64,000 bases of DNA from Massilia aurea (GTDB lineage Bacteria; Pseudomonadota; Gammaproteobacteria; Burkholderiales; Burkholderiaceae_D), in NCBI RefSeq assembly GCF_024753205.1, contig NZ_JANUGZ010000005.1, positions 186,001-250,000 of the forward strand, given 5' to 3'. The notes beneath the pieces were generated by a model. The model did no database searches, was not told where the DNA came from, and was given only the letters and a program-made list of their open reading frames with translations. Every line of letters starts with the position of its first letter. Position 1 is the stretch's first letter. This document shows, in pieces, positions 54,130-62,161 of the stretch. The translations under genes were made by a program, and so were the position numbers.

Positions 54130-55377
54130 ATGACCAAGCTCGCAGACCTGCGCGCACAACGCGACACCGTGGCCAAGAAAGTCCACGACCTGAACAACAA
54201 GTACCCGACTGATCAGCGCATGCCGGCAGCCGAAGCTGGCCAGCTGGACACGTTCCTGGCCGAAGTCGAGGCGATCGACATCGAGATCGCACGCGAAAAC
54301 CGCATCGCGCAGCTGGCCGGCGAGACGTCGGAAGGCCAGCATGCCCTTGCACTGGCTGCTGCAACTCGCCCCGGCGGCGCGCAGACCGAAGAAACCACCG
54401 CTCTGCGCGCGATGCTCTCTGGCGGCCTGTCGGCCCTGAGCGATGATCAGCGCCGCTCGATGCGCGCCCGCGTGAGCCCGGACATTCGTGCTGCCATGTC
54501 GACCACCACCGGCTCGGAAGGCGGCTATACCGTCGCTCCGGAGTTCAGCACGACGCTGATTCAAGCCATGAAAGCCGCCTTTGCTGTGCGCAGCGTGGCT
54601 ACTCAATTCCAGACCGCGACTGGCGCCCAGCTGCCGTTCCCGACCGCTGACGCCACGTCGGAAGAAGGCGAGATCGTCGGCCAAAACGCTGCCGTGACCA
54701 AGCAAGACACCAGCTTTGGCCTGGTATCGCTGGACGTGTACAAGTACTCGTCGAAGTCGATCGCATTGCCATTCGAGCTGATCCAGGATTCGTTCTTCAA
54801 CATCGAGTCGTATATCCAGAATCTGCTTCAGCTGCGCCTCGGCCGCATCCAGAACCGCCACCATACCTTGGGTACCGGCACCGGCCAGCCTCGCGGCCTC
54901 GTGCCGGCAGCAGGCGCGGGCAAGGTCGGCGCAACCGGTCAGACGGTCACCATCACGTACGACGATCTGGTCGATCTGGAGCACTCGGTCGACCCGTATT
55001 ACCGCCCGGCCGGTAAGTGGATGATGAACGATGACACCCTGCGGATTCTGCGGAAAGTGAAGGATCCCCAAGGTCGCCCGATCTTCGTGCCCGGCTACGA
55101 GACCGGCAACGCGGGCGGCGCCCCCGATCGCCTGTTGGGTCGCGAGATCGTCATCAACCAGCACATGCCGGTGATGGCGGCAAATGCCAAGTCGGTCCTG
55201 TTCGGTGATTTCTCGAAGTATATGGTCCGCGACGTCATGGACTTCACCCTGTTCCGCATGACCGACTCGAAGTACACCGAGAACGGCCAAGTCGGTTTCC
55301 TGGCGTTCTGCCGCTCGGGTGCAAATCTGATCGACGTCGGCGGCGCCGTGAAGTACTACCAGAACAGCGCGACCTGA
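54130..55377 (+). CDS. Major capsid protein, HK97 fold
   Basis: A 415-residue capsid protein. Residues 1-110 are a coiled-coil delta domain (LADLRAQRDTVAKKVHDLNN...) to be removed by the ClpP-like protease; the mature part starts around TTGSEGGYTVAPEFSTTLIQ (about 120). The fold landmarks SLDVYKYSSKSIALPFELIQDS and LGRREIVINQHMP-type (here LLGREIVINQHMP) are present. Flanked by a terminator upstream, as with other highly expressed phage genes. Confidence 0.95.
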   Translation: MTKLADLRAQRDTVAKKVHDLNNKYPTDQRMPAAEAGQLDTFLAEVEAIDIEIARENRIAQLAGETSEGQHALALAAATRPGGAQTEETTALRAMLSGGLSALSDDQRRSMRARVSPDIRAAMSTTTGSEGGYTVAPEFSTTLIQAMKAAFAVRSVATQFQTATGAQLPFPTADATSEEGEIVGQNAAVTKQDTSFGLVSLDVYKYSSKSIALPFELIQDSFFNIESYIQNLLQLRLGRIQNRHHTLGTGTGQPRGLVPAAGAGKVGATGQTVTITYDDLVDLEHSVDPYYRPAGKWMMNDDTLRILRKVKDPQGRPIFVPGYETGNAGGAPDRLLGREIVINQHMPVMAANAKSVLFGDFSKYMVRDVMDFTLFRMTDSKYTENGQVGFLAFCRSGANLIDVGGAVKYYQNSAT

Positions 55378-55425
55378 TCGTAACCAGTGGCCGGCTTCGG
55401 CTGGCCACTTCACCGGAGAACACCG

Positions 55426-55755
55426 ATGGCAAAAGCAAAAACCGCAGGCACCGAGGCGACGAACTCGGATCTGCCGACAATCACGCCCACCTCGTCTGAC
55501 CAGGTCGAAACGCTGGCCGATGGCGAACCGCTCCCGGACGTGGTCGATACCCCGAGCCCAGATCTGGCGCTGGATGCAAGCGAACCCGAAGCCTTGCCTG
55601 AACTGGTCAAGGCCCGCGTCCTGGCGGCCAGCGCGTACGGACAGCCCAACGACGTCATCGAGATCGATGCGACGCTGGCGAAGGCAATCCCGGACGTGGT
55701 CGATACCAGCCCGGAGGCAGTCGCTTACGCCGAATCGCTGGCGTTCGAGCAGTAA
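55426..55755 (+). CDS. Acidic protein after the capsid gene
   Basis: A 109-residue acidic protein. Two segments share PDVVDT(P/S) with a 20-base identical DNA repeat (55532-55551 and 55688-55707). The central part (LVKARVLAASAYGQPNDVIEIDATLAKA) resembles small domains found in phage head proteins. Possibly a head decoration or joining protein; not proven. GGAGAA precedes ATG 55426. Confidence 0.6.
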   Translation: MAKAKTAGTEATNSDLPTITPTSSDQVETLADGEPLPDVVDTPSPDLALDASEPEALPELVKARVLAASAYGQPNDVIEIDATLAKAIPDVVDTSPEAVAYAESLAFEQ

Positions 55756-55772
55756 CAGCAGGGCAGACCGCG

Positions 55773-56039
55773 ATGACCCACCTGCACATGACCCCCGAGG
55801 TCTCGACGATCCGCGCGTACTCCGAGCCTGGCGGCTACGAGGCGCGCCGGCCGTATGACGGAATCATCACGGTCACCCACCTGACAAGCAGCACCGTGTA
55901 TGTGCACGGCGCCGTCGGCAAGATCGACCGCGCGACGCATGCACGTGCACTGGACATGCTCCGCGAGCGCGGCATCACTACGGTGATGTACGAGCGGCGC
56001 GGGCGAATGAAAACCATCGAGCTGGAAGCAAAGACGTGA
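55773..56039 (+). CDS. Hypothetical head-module protein
   Basis: An 88-residue basic protein: GGYEARRPYDGIITVTHLTSSTVYVHGAVGKIDRATHARALDMLRERGITTVMYERRGRMK. Alpha/beta pattern similar to small phage proteins encoded near capsid genes. No family is recognised with confidence. The start ATG 55773 lies 17 bases after the previous stop. Confidence 0.6.
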   Translation: MTHLHMTPEVSTIRAYSEPGGYEARRPYDGIITVTHLTSSTVYVHGAVGKIDRATHARALDMLRERGITTVMYERRGRMKTIELEAKT

Positions 56040-56117
56040 GCGCCGAGCAATAGGCCACGATGCCACGCGCCGAAATAGACGGCATCCTCGAAACCCTCAG
56101 CAAAGCAATATAAAAAT

Positions 56118-58805
56118 ATGGCGAACCCTACGATCACAATTCTGCCAACTAAAATGGCAGTTAACACCGGTTCGCCATATACCGCCACGGACGTCGACGG
56201 GGCGGCCGCATACGCTTTCCCGAACGCGCAAGGGCAAATTCATTTCACGGCCGATACCGCGGTTGTGGGGCAAAAGTATGACGTCTACATGCTGTGGTCA
56301 ATGGCCGGTACACCCGGTCAGCCATCGCCTGCATCGGTTAAATTCTACGGTGCCTATGAGCCGTGGACTGAGTCTTCGAAGCCTGTCGCTGCGAACAAGG
56401 TGATCAACCTCGTCCCGCCTCAAGCGTCCGGGATTGTCGAGCGGTCGCAACTGCCGTTTTCATTCACCCGCGAAGATGCCGGACGTATTTCGCACTTTAA
56501 GATGGGCCGCCAGCAGGACACCGTTGGCGGCACGATGCGGATCCGCGGGTTCGAGCTTGTACCAACTCCCGATCTAGTCGAGGCCAGCGTCTCGCCTGCC
56601 GGCAACCTGTCGCCGGCGAGCTTCAACACGCCGTACTCAGGCACCAAGGTGATCTCGCTGCTGTCGCTGTACACGCCTATCTGGACGACGGCCAATGCTG
56701 TTTATGTCGTTGCCCCTGTGACCGTTGGCGGCGTGCAGCAATCGCGCTTGGCCAAGCTGAACAAGAACACCTACGAGATGATCCAGGACGTGCAGATCGG
56801 CACCGGCACGCACGACACCACGATCGGGCACCGCGACGGCAGCGTTTGTGTGACGGACGACGGCAAGGTCATCACGTATGGCGAAGCGCACCACACCCCA
56901 TGGAAGGGCCTGTCGGCGCCTACCGAAGACATTTCGGCACTGGTTGCGACCACCGCACCTACCGGTCTGGACGTGAACTGCTCCTACCGTCGCTTTTTCC
57001 GCAACCAGTTTGACGGCAGCATGTGGATGGGCGCGCGTGGTAACGGCTACTTGGCTGGCATCTTCAAGTGGAATGGCGCCACGTTTGACCGCAAAGGCGC
57101 TGATTTTCTCGCTGGCAATGCCGCCTCGTACCTTGGCTCTTACGGCATGGAAATTGCATTTTCGAGCGTCGATACGCTTTACGTCACGACGGAATTCCTG
57201 CAAGGCAATGGTCCGTTCGAGATGTCGGGCTACCCGCGCCAGAACATCAGCATGATCAAGTCGACAGACGGCGGGGCTACCTTCACGACCATGCGCGGCA
57301 AGGCGCTGAATCTTCCGCTTGTCAGCGGCACGGATGATAGCGACATCGCATTTCCGAACAACAACCTCAACCACAACTCCAGCGTCGCGCGCATTGCGAT
57401 TGGTGCCGATGGACAGCCGCTGCTGGTTGCAAGCTGGCAGCACCCGGACGAAGCTTTCCGCAGTATGTGGGTGGCCAAGTACAACACCACAACCAACAAG
57501 TGGGTGCGCACGCGCCTGATGGCGCACAACGGTTTGCAGGATGCAGGCACGCCGCACGTTGCATATCACGACGGGAAGATCTTCGTCACCGCTGCGACGA
57601 CCGACGACAACGTGCCGGCCACGCTGGGCACTGCAAACCAACTGTACCTTTTCACCACCACCGACTCTGGTGCGACGTGGAAAAAGTATGCGATCACGCA
57701 CCCGGCAGGCGCGTACAGCGGTGCTTACATAGACCAGGCTGCGCTCCGTTTGGACAATAAGCTGCGCCTGCTGCCTGACTTTGAGGCGCAGCCCACTTCG
57801 GTTATTTGGGAAATGCCGGTTCCGGGGGGCGACACCACGGCGCCAGAGATGGTCGGCAACATTACGGTGTCCGCCATCACCACGTCGGGCGCTACGTTGT
57901 CGTGTGCGGCAGCGACCGATGCAGTCGGCGTCGCTGGCTATGAATACAGCATCAACGGCGGCACGAACTACACCGTGATTGCCAATGCCGCCCGGTCGGT
58001 AGTTGTTTCTGGCCGGCCTGCAAGCACTGCGCACGCGGTGCGCATGCGCGCCTTCGATGCCGCTGGCAACCGCGCCACGCCGCTGTCGGCGAGCTTCACC
58101 ACGCTGGCCGAGCCGCCTGCGCAGAATGCTGTGGTGGCCTCGACGATTGCCGAATCGCGCCGGGTCGCATTCCCGGGCGGTACCCGCGTGGTGGCGTTCG
58201 GCAGCGTGCCGGGCGCGCGTACGCCAAACGCTCCGTACCTCGAGGCTGGCAAATGGTGGAGCGAGAAGCACCCGCTAGACGAGCGCTACTGGGTGGCGAA
58301 CATCACGGTCGACCTGGCCGAGCGCGGCACTACTGCCGTCTCGGTCGAGGCCATCGTGGCTGGCGTGACAGTGCTTCAGCAGCCCGTCATCCAGGGCAAG
58401 CTGATCCCGGTGAAGCTGGGCGGGTTCAACGCAGCGACCGGCGCGGTCAACTTCTGCACGTTCCGCGTCACGTGCGCGAACGGCGAGCGGTTCGACCGAA
58501 CCATCTGGTTCAAGCAGCAGGTCGGATCCTGGTCGCTGGAGAAGGACGCGGACGACGAGAGCTATTTCGTGGCCGACATCAGCAACGACCTGGCGGACAG
58601 CAACACCTCTGCCAGCGCGGTGCTGGCGCTACCGGTGGGCGTGAGCGTGCTGGTGCCGGCGGTGATCCAGGGGGCCTTGATCCTGGTGAAGCTGGGCGGC
58701 ATGGACACCTTGCCGGCCGGCGTCAATTACTGCGACCTGCGCATCGACTGCGCCAACAGCGAGCGGTTCTACCGAACCATTCAATTCAACAGGGTGGACA
58801 ACTGA
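56118..58805 (+). CDS. Large beta-propeller/FN3 protein in the head module
   Basis: An 895-residue protein in blocks: an N-terminal beta part (1-150), a BNR/sialidase-type propeller (about 170-570) with repeated S-x-D-G-G-x-T(W/F) loops (KSTDGGATF, TTTDSGATW), an FN3-like domain (about 575-665), and two tandem C-terminal repeats (about 711-801 and 802-895) sharing DE(R/S)Y(W/F)VA(N/D)I, VIQG and CAN(G/S)ER. It lies between capsid and connector genes, where tail-fibre genes are not expected. It may decorate the capsid and bind or degrade glycans. Not recognised as a known phage family. Confidence 0.7.
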   Translation: MANPTITILPTKMAVNTGSPYTATDVDGAAAYAFPNAQGQIHFTADTAVVGQKYDVYMLWSMAGTPGQPSPASVKFYGAYEPWTESSKPVAANKVINLVPPQASGIVERSQLPFSFTREDAGRISHFKMGRQQDTVGGTMRIRGFELVPTPDLVEASVSPAGNLSPASFNTPYSGTKVISLLSLYTPIWTTANAVYVVAPVTVGGVQQSRLAKLNKNTYEMIQDVQIGTGTHDTTIGHRDGSVCVTDDGKVITYGEAHHTPWKGLSAPTEDISALVATTAPTGLDVNCSYRRFFRNQFDGSMWMGARGNGYLAGIFKWNGATFDRKGADFLAGNAASYLGSYGMEIAFSSVDTLYVTTEFLQGNGPFEMSGYPRQNISMIKSTDGGATFTTMRGKALNLPLVSGTDDSDIAFPNNNLNHNSSVARIAIGADGQPLLVASWQHPDEAFRSMWVAKYNTTTNKWVRTRLMAHNGLQDAGTPHVAYHDGKIFVTAATTDDNVPATLGTANQLYLFTTTDSGATWKKYAITHPAGAYSGAYIDQAALRLDNKLRLLPDFEAQPTSVIWEMPVPGGDTTAPEMVGNITVSAITTSGATLSCAAATDAVGVAGYEYSINGGTNYTVIANAARSVVVSGRPASTAHAVRMRAFDAAGNRATPLSASFTTLAEPPAQNAVVASTIAESRRVAFPGGTRVVAFGSVPGARTPNAPYLEAGKWWSEKHPLDERYWVANITVDLAERGTTAVSVEAIVAGVTVLQQPVIQGKLIPVKLGGFNAATGAVNFCTFRVTCANGERFDRTIWFKQQVGSWSLEKDADDESYFVADISNDLADSNTSASAVLALPVGVSVLVPAVIQGALILVKLGGMDTLPAGVNYCDLRIDCANSERFYRTIQFNRVDN

Positions 58806-58957
58806 TGATCGATGCATCGCAACTGCCGAGCGTGCCGAACAGCGAGCTGCTGAAACAGCAGGAAGAGGCCGCTGTCGAGTACGCGCGCGCGCCGGCAGCG
58901 CCTGGCGCGCCGCACGGCGCCGGCCGGCCACCGGCAACACAAGGAACCATTCGATGA
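58805..58957 (+). CDS. Small protein before the head-tail connector
   Basis: A 50-residue protein, MIDASQLPSVPNSELLKQQEE then an Ala/Pro/Gly-rich tail. It starts in the stop of the propeller gene (TGATG) and its stop overlaps the connector start, so it is held by two couplings. Unknown function. Confidence 0.6.
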   Translation: MIDASQLPSVPNSELLKQQEEAAVEYARAPAAPGAPHGAGRPPATQGTIR

Positions 58958-59499
58958 GCCTGCGACTGATCACCCCGCCTGCAGCGCTGGCCGTGTCGCT
59001 GGAAGCTGCGCGCTTGTCGGCGCGGCTGGACGGGCCCGAAGCTGACGTCGAGCTGCGCCAGGTCATCGGCCAGCACACGCGCGACGCCGAGCACGAGACG
59101 GGTCGCGCGCTGGTGCAGCAGACCTTCCGGCTGACGCTCGACGCTTTTCCGCCGGCGTTCCGGCTCGAGCATCCGCCAATCCTGGGCGTCGAGCACATCA
59201 AGTTCTACGACGCCGCCGGCGTGCGCCAGATCCTGCATCCCGACGACTACCTGGTCGACAACGAAAGCGAGCCGGGCTACATCGTGCCGGCGCCGGGCCG
59301 GGCCTGGCCAGCGACGCAGGCGCGCATCAGCGCGGTCGAGGTGCAGTACTCGTGCGGCTACGGCGTCGACGACAGCACGGTGCCGGACGAGATCAAGGGC
59401 TACATTCTGGGCAAGGTCGCCGAGCACTTCGCGCCGGCCGGCACGCCTAAGAGTGAATTTCTGGGCGGCCTGCTCGATCGCGCGCGGTTGTACCTATGA
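58954..59499 (+). CDS. Head-tail connector protein (HK97 gp6-like)
   Basis: A 181-residue protein with the gp6-like pattern: LDGPEADVELRQVIGQHTRDAEHETGRALVQQTFRLTLDAFP, then beta segments and VQYSCGYG with PDEIKGYILGKVAEHF. It would form the ring below the portal. Overlaps the genes on both sides by 4 bases. Confidence 0.88.
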   Translation: MSLRLITPPAALAVSLEAARLSARLDGPEADVELRQVIGQHTRDAEHETGRALVQQTFRLTLDAFPPAFRLEHPPILGVEHIKFYDAAGVRQILHPDDYLVDNESEPGYIVPAPGRAWPATQARISAVEVQYSCGYGVDDSTVPDEIKGYILGKVAEHFAPAGTPKSEFLGGLLDRARLYL

Positions 59500-59801
59500 T
59501 GAACGACCGAGTCACCCTGCAGCAGCGCGGCGCCGGCAAGGACGCGTTGGGCCAGCCGATCGAGAGCTGGCCCGATATCGCCACCGTATGGGCCGACGTC
59601 CTGTTCCAGTCGGGCGCCGAGGTGATGCGCGCCGGCGCCGACACGGCGATCGTCAAGTGCTCGATCCGGATCCGCGCGCGGGCCGACGTCGACACCGGCG
59701 CGCGGGTGCTGTTCAAGGCGAAGGTCTACGACGTCAAGTCGGCGCTGCCAGATAGCCGGGATTCGGCGTTCATGTTCCTGGTCTGCGAGTCGACGTCATG
59801 A
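59496..59801 (+). CDS. Phage head closure protein
   Basis: A 101-residue beta protein with RVTLQQRGAGKDALGQPIESWPDIATVWADV, the signature of the SPP1 gp16 / HK97 gp7-type head closure family. Follows the connector gene as expected. Overlaps the next start by 4 bases. Confidence 0.88.
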   Translation: MMNDRVTLQQRGAGKDALGQPIESWPDIATVWADVLFQSGAEVMRAGADTAIVKCSIRIRARADVDTGARVLFKAKVYDVKSALPDSRDSAFMFLVCESTS

Positions 59802-60319
59802 TCCGCTTCGACACAACGCAGCTGATGGCCGCTGTGCAGCAGACCGTCGACCAGGTCGCCAGCGCGATCGACGAGGACGGGCTGCGCGCGGTCGGGTTCT
59901 CCGGCGCCGAGCCGTTCCGTGACGAAGCGAAGCGCAACGCGCGTGCGCGGGCCAAGACCTACACGATCCACGACAACATCATCGTCAAGCGGCTCGAAGA
60001 AGAATCGGACGGCGCGCGGCGCCAGGTCTACCTGGTCACGGTGCGCGCCGGCACGTACGGCGGGACCGATGCCTTCTACTGGCGCTTCGTCGAGCGCGGC
60101 CACAAGTTCGTGCCGCGCAACAAGAAGGTCAGCAAGAAGACCGGCAAGACGACGGGGTGGGAAGCGCACCGCCGCGCTGCCGAGCTCGAGTACGGCACGG
60201 CCAGCGCGCCCGCGTACCCGTTCATGCGCCCGGCGTACGAAAGCAAAAAGCAGGTTGCCGTCGACGCCATGACGAGCACCTTGACCCAGCAACTTGCGAG
60301 GAACCGCACAGGATCATGA
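59798..60319 (+). CDS. HK97 gp10-like tail completion protein
   Basis: A 173-residue protein, with the ending EYGTASAPAYPFMRPAYESKK diagnostic of the HK97 gp10 family. It joins tail to head or terminates the tail. Overlaps its neighbours on both sides. Confidence 0.88.
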   Translation: MIRFDTTQLMAAVQQTVDQVASAIDEDGLRAVGFSGAEPFRDEAKRNARARAKTYTIHDNIIVKRLEEESDGARRQVYLVTVRAGTYGGTDAFYWRFVERGHKFVPRNKKVSKKTGKTTGWEAHRRAAELEYGTASAPAYPFMRPAYESKKQVAVDAMTSTLTQQLARNRTGS

Positions 60320-60666
60320 CACCCGAAGAACACGTACACGGCGCACTGAGCCACCTGGCCGACGGCCGGGTCTTCCCCGACCTGGCCGAGGTCGACACGC
60401 CGACTCCATACATCACCTACCAGGTGGTGGGCGGGGAGCCGCTGAACTTCCTCACGGGCGACCGTCCGGACAAGCAGCGCGTGCGCATCCAGGTCAACGT
60501 CTGGGCCACGCGCCGCATCGAAGCATCCGAGATCGGCATGCTGGTAGAAGATACGCTGCGCTCCGCCAGCGCGCTGCAGGTCGAAGTGGCGACCGGGCGC
60601 GTGGCGACCCACGACGAAGGAACAGATCGCCGCGGCGTCATGCAAGACTTCATGCTGTTTTGCTGA
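60316..60666 (+). CDS. DUF3168 family tail protein
   Basis: A 116-residue protein with RVFPDLAEVDTPTPYITYQVVGGEPLNFL and KQRVRIQVNVWA, the DUF3168 pattern of tail-terminator or minor tail proteins. ATG 60316 overlaps the gp10-like stop. A terminator follows. Confidence 0.88.
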   Translation: MTPEEHVHGALSHLADGRVFPDLAEVDTPTPYITYQVVGGEPLNFLTGDRPDKQRVRIQVNVWATRRIEASEIGMLVEDTLRSASALQVEVATGRVATHDEGTDRRGVMQDFMLFC

Positions 60667-60687
60667 CCCGTACCAGTTTTACCCCAG

Positions 60688-60717
60688 GCCGCCCGGAGAA
60701 ATCCAGGCGGCTTTTTT
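60688..60717 (+). terminator. Terminator before the tail tube gene
   Basis: Stem GCCGCC/GGCGGC with a 12-base loop and six T. It parallels the terminator before the capsid gene. Confidence 0.82.
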
Positions 60718-60755
60718 CTTGCCCGGCTTCCGGGCTTTACCCCTGAAAGGCCGAT

Positions 60756-61388
60756 ATGCAATTGCCAAATAACATCGCGTTCGCTCTTGCGTCCGCATTC
60801 TCCGCCGCCGTTCTCATCAGCGCCGCGAGCAACGCTTCGGAAGCCGTGTTCACGGCCACCAACACCTTCGCCGCCGGCGACTTTGTCGAGTACACCGGCG
60901 GCTGGGGCAAGGCCAACGGCCGCGTGTTCCGCCTGAAGGCGGCCACCGCTACCTCGTTCACGGCCGAGGGCCTGGACACCACCGACACCAGCCTGTTCCC
61001 GGCCGGCGCCGGCACCGGCAGCGTCCGCAAGATCACCACCTGGGTGCCGATCGTCGGCGTGACCGGCGTCGAAATCTCGGGCGGTGACGGCAAGAACGTT
61101 GAGGTCCCGCTTGTGGACACCGATATGCCTGTGATGCTGCCGGACGGCTTCACCGCCACCACCGTCACCATGACGACCGCCGACGACAAGTCGCTACCGC
61201 ACCATGCTGCGCTGAAGAAGGTCTCGGACAGCGTCACGCTGACCTGCCTGCGCGGCACGCTTCCGGGCGGCGGCATCCTGCTGTACGCGGGCTATTGCTC
61301 GTTCAACGACTCGCCGAGCATGGCCAAGGGCAGCGTCATGGCGGTGAAGTCGATGTTCTCGCTGCAGAACAAGGTCGTCCGCTACTGA
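60756..61388 (+). CDS. Major tail tube protein
   Basis: A 210-residue protein. N-terminal VFTATNTFAAGDFVEYTGGWGKANGRVFRL reads like an added beta domain; the rest (WVPIVGVTGVEISGGDGKNVEVPLVDTD, and SFNDSPSMAKGSVMAVKSMFSLQN) fits a phage tail tube protein. Position between connectors and tail chaperone agrees. Flanked by terminators on both sides. Confidence 0.82.
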   Translation: MQLPNNIAFALASAFSAAVLISAASNASEAVFTATNTFAAGDFVEYTGGWGKANGRVFRLKAATATSFTAEGLDTTDTSLFPAGAGTGSVRKITTWVPIVGVTGVEISGGDGKNVEVPLVDTDMPVMLPDGFTATTVTMTTADDKSLPHHAALKKVSDSVTLTCLRGTLPGGGILLYAGYCSFNDSPSMAKGSVMAVKSMFSLQNKVVRY

Positions 61389-61436
61389 TCCGTGTTGCCA
61401 GCTGGCGCCGAATGATCGGCGCTGGCCTTTTCCCAG

Positions 61437-61468
61437 CCCGCGGGGTAGCGCCTCGCGGGTTTTTTTTT
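61437..61468 (+). terminator. Terminator pair after the tail tube gene
   Basis: Stem CCCGCG/CGCGGG with nine T. A second hairpin (GCGCCGA/TCGGCGC, 61405-61422) precedes it with only a short T-run. Confidence 0.85.
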
Positions 61469-61493
61469 ACTTCCCCACTGAAAGAAAAACATC

Positions 61494-61811
61494 ATGGCAA
61501 AAGCAAAACTCTCCCTGGCCATCGCCGCCACCTTCAAAGCGAACGTGTCGATCCCGGTCGCGGGCGGCAAGGCTGCCGACGTCGAGTTCATCTTCAAGCA
61601 CCGCACCCGCGACGACTTCAAGGAATTCGTCGATGGCCTGCATGGCGCCGAAGACGTCGACGCGCTGATGGACATCGCCAGCGGCTGGGATCTGGACGAA
61701 CCGTTCGGCAAGGAATCGATCGAGAAGCTGGTCCAGCGCTACATGGGCTCGGCCCAGGCGGTGCTCGACGTCTACATCCGTGAGCTGACGGGCGCGCGCG
61801 CAAAAAACTGA
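61494..61811 (+). CDS. Tail assembly chaperone (gpG-like)
   Basis: A 105-residue protein, with VEFIFKHRTRDDFKEFVDGL and DLDEPFGKESIEKLVQRYMGSAQAVLDVYIRELTG, fitting the tail assembly chaperone family. It sits directly before the tape measure gene, on which gpG and gpGT of lambda act. The last codons GCA AAA AAC before TGA form a slippery site, so a fraction of ribosomes should continue into the -1 frame. Confidence 0.85.
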   Translation: MAKAKLSLAIAATFKANVSIPVAGGKAADVEFIFKHRTRDDFKEFVDGLHGAEDVDALMDIASGWDLDEPFGKESIEKLVQRYMGSAQAVLDVYIRELTGARAKN

Positions 61812-61900
61812 GCGACGTTGCCACCGCCCTCTACGAAGCCGGGCCCACCGACGCCGAACTGGCGATCGCGGGCCTGACTCGGGACGAGGTGGCAACGTCG
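61802..61900 (+). promoter_or_regulatory. Programmed -1 frameshift site with stem-loop
   Basis: The heptamer A AAA AAC (61802-61808) is in the correct phase and followed by TGA. After a 4-base spacer, CGACGTTGCCACC (61813-61825) pairs perfectly with GGTGGCAACGTCG (61888-61900), 13 base pairs, enclosing a GC-rich region with its own GGCCC/GGGCC pairing. The -1 frame is open from 61808 to 62116. Confidence 0.85.
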
Positions 61901-62116
61901 GTCGAGATCTGGCCTGACAACTATCAGGCCTACCTGCTGTTCTGCACGATGGACACGCAGTGGCGAATCGGCATGTCCGGGCCCACAGGCCTGGACTATG
62001 CCGCGCTGCCGATGGCGCTGCGCATGATCGCCGCGCCGCGCACCGACTGGCAGCAGCTGATGGCCGACGTTCGCGTCATGGAGTCAGCGGCTCTGCACGC
62101 CATGCGCAAGGAATAA
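61808..62116 (+). CDS. DUF1799-type C-terminal extension, made by frameshifting (gpGT-like)
   Basis: The -1 frame reads LSDVATALYEAGPTDAELA then a TRDEVATSVEIWPDN segment and a helical end, a DUF1799-like domain. It has no start codon with a ribosome binding site; GTG 61889 lies within the conserved part. It is best explained as the T part of a 207-residue fusion to the tail assembly chaperone. The fusion would bind the tape measure protein during tail assembly. Confidence 0.8.
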   Translation: MSDVATALYEAGPTDAELAIAGLTRDEVATSVEIWPDNYQAYLLFCTMDTQWRIGMSGPTGLDYAALPMALRMIAAPRTDWQQLMADVRVMESAALHAMRKE

Positions 62117-62127
62117 CCAGTTTCACA

Positions 62128-62151
62128 GCCATCTTCAGGTGGCACTTTTTA
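62128..62151 (+). terminator. Weak hairpin before the tape measure gene
   Basis: Stem GCCATC/GGTGGC (one G-T pair) with loop TTCA, followed by ACTTTTT. It ends 11 bases before the next start. Confidence 0.55.
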
Positions 62152-62161
62152 TGGGCGGGAC

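Noticed and set aside
56060..56113. A 17-codon frame before the propeller gene
   Set aside because: Too short and without a clear ribosome binding site; could be the remnant of a gene removed when the propeller gene was inserted, but this cannot be shown.
61889..62116. DUF1799 protein as a separate gene starting at GTG 61889
   Set aside because: No ribosome binding site, the conserved sequence continues upstream to the slippery site, and the frameshift arrangement explains it fully.
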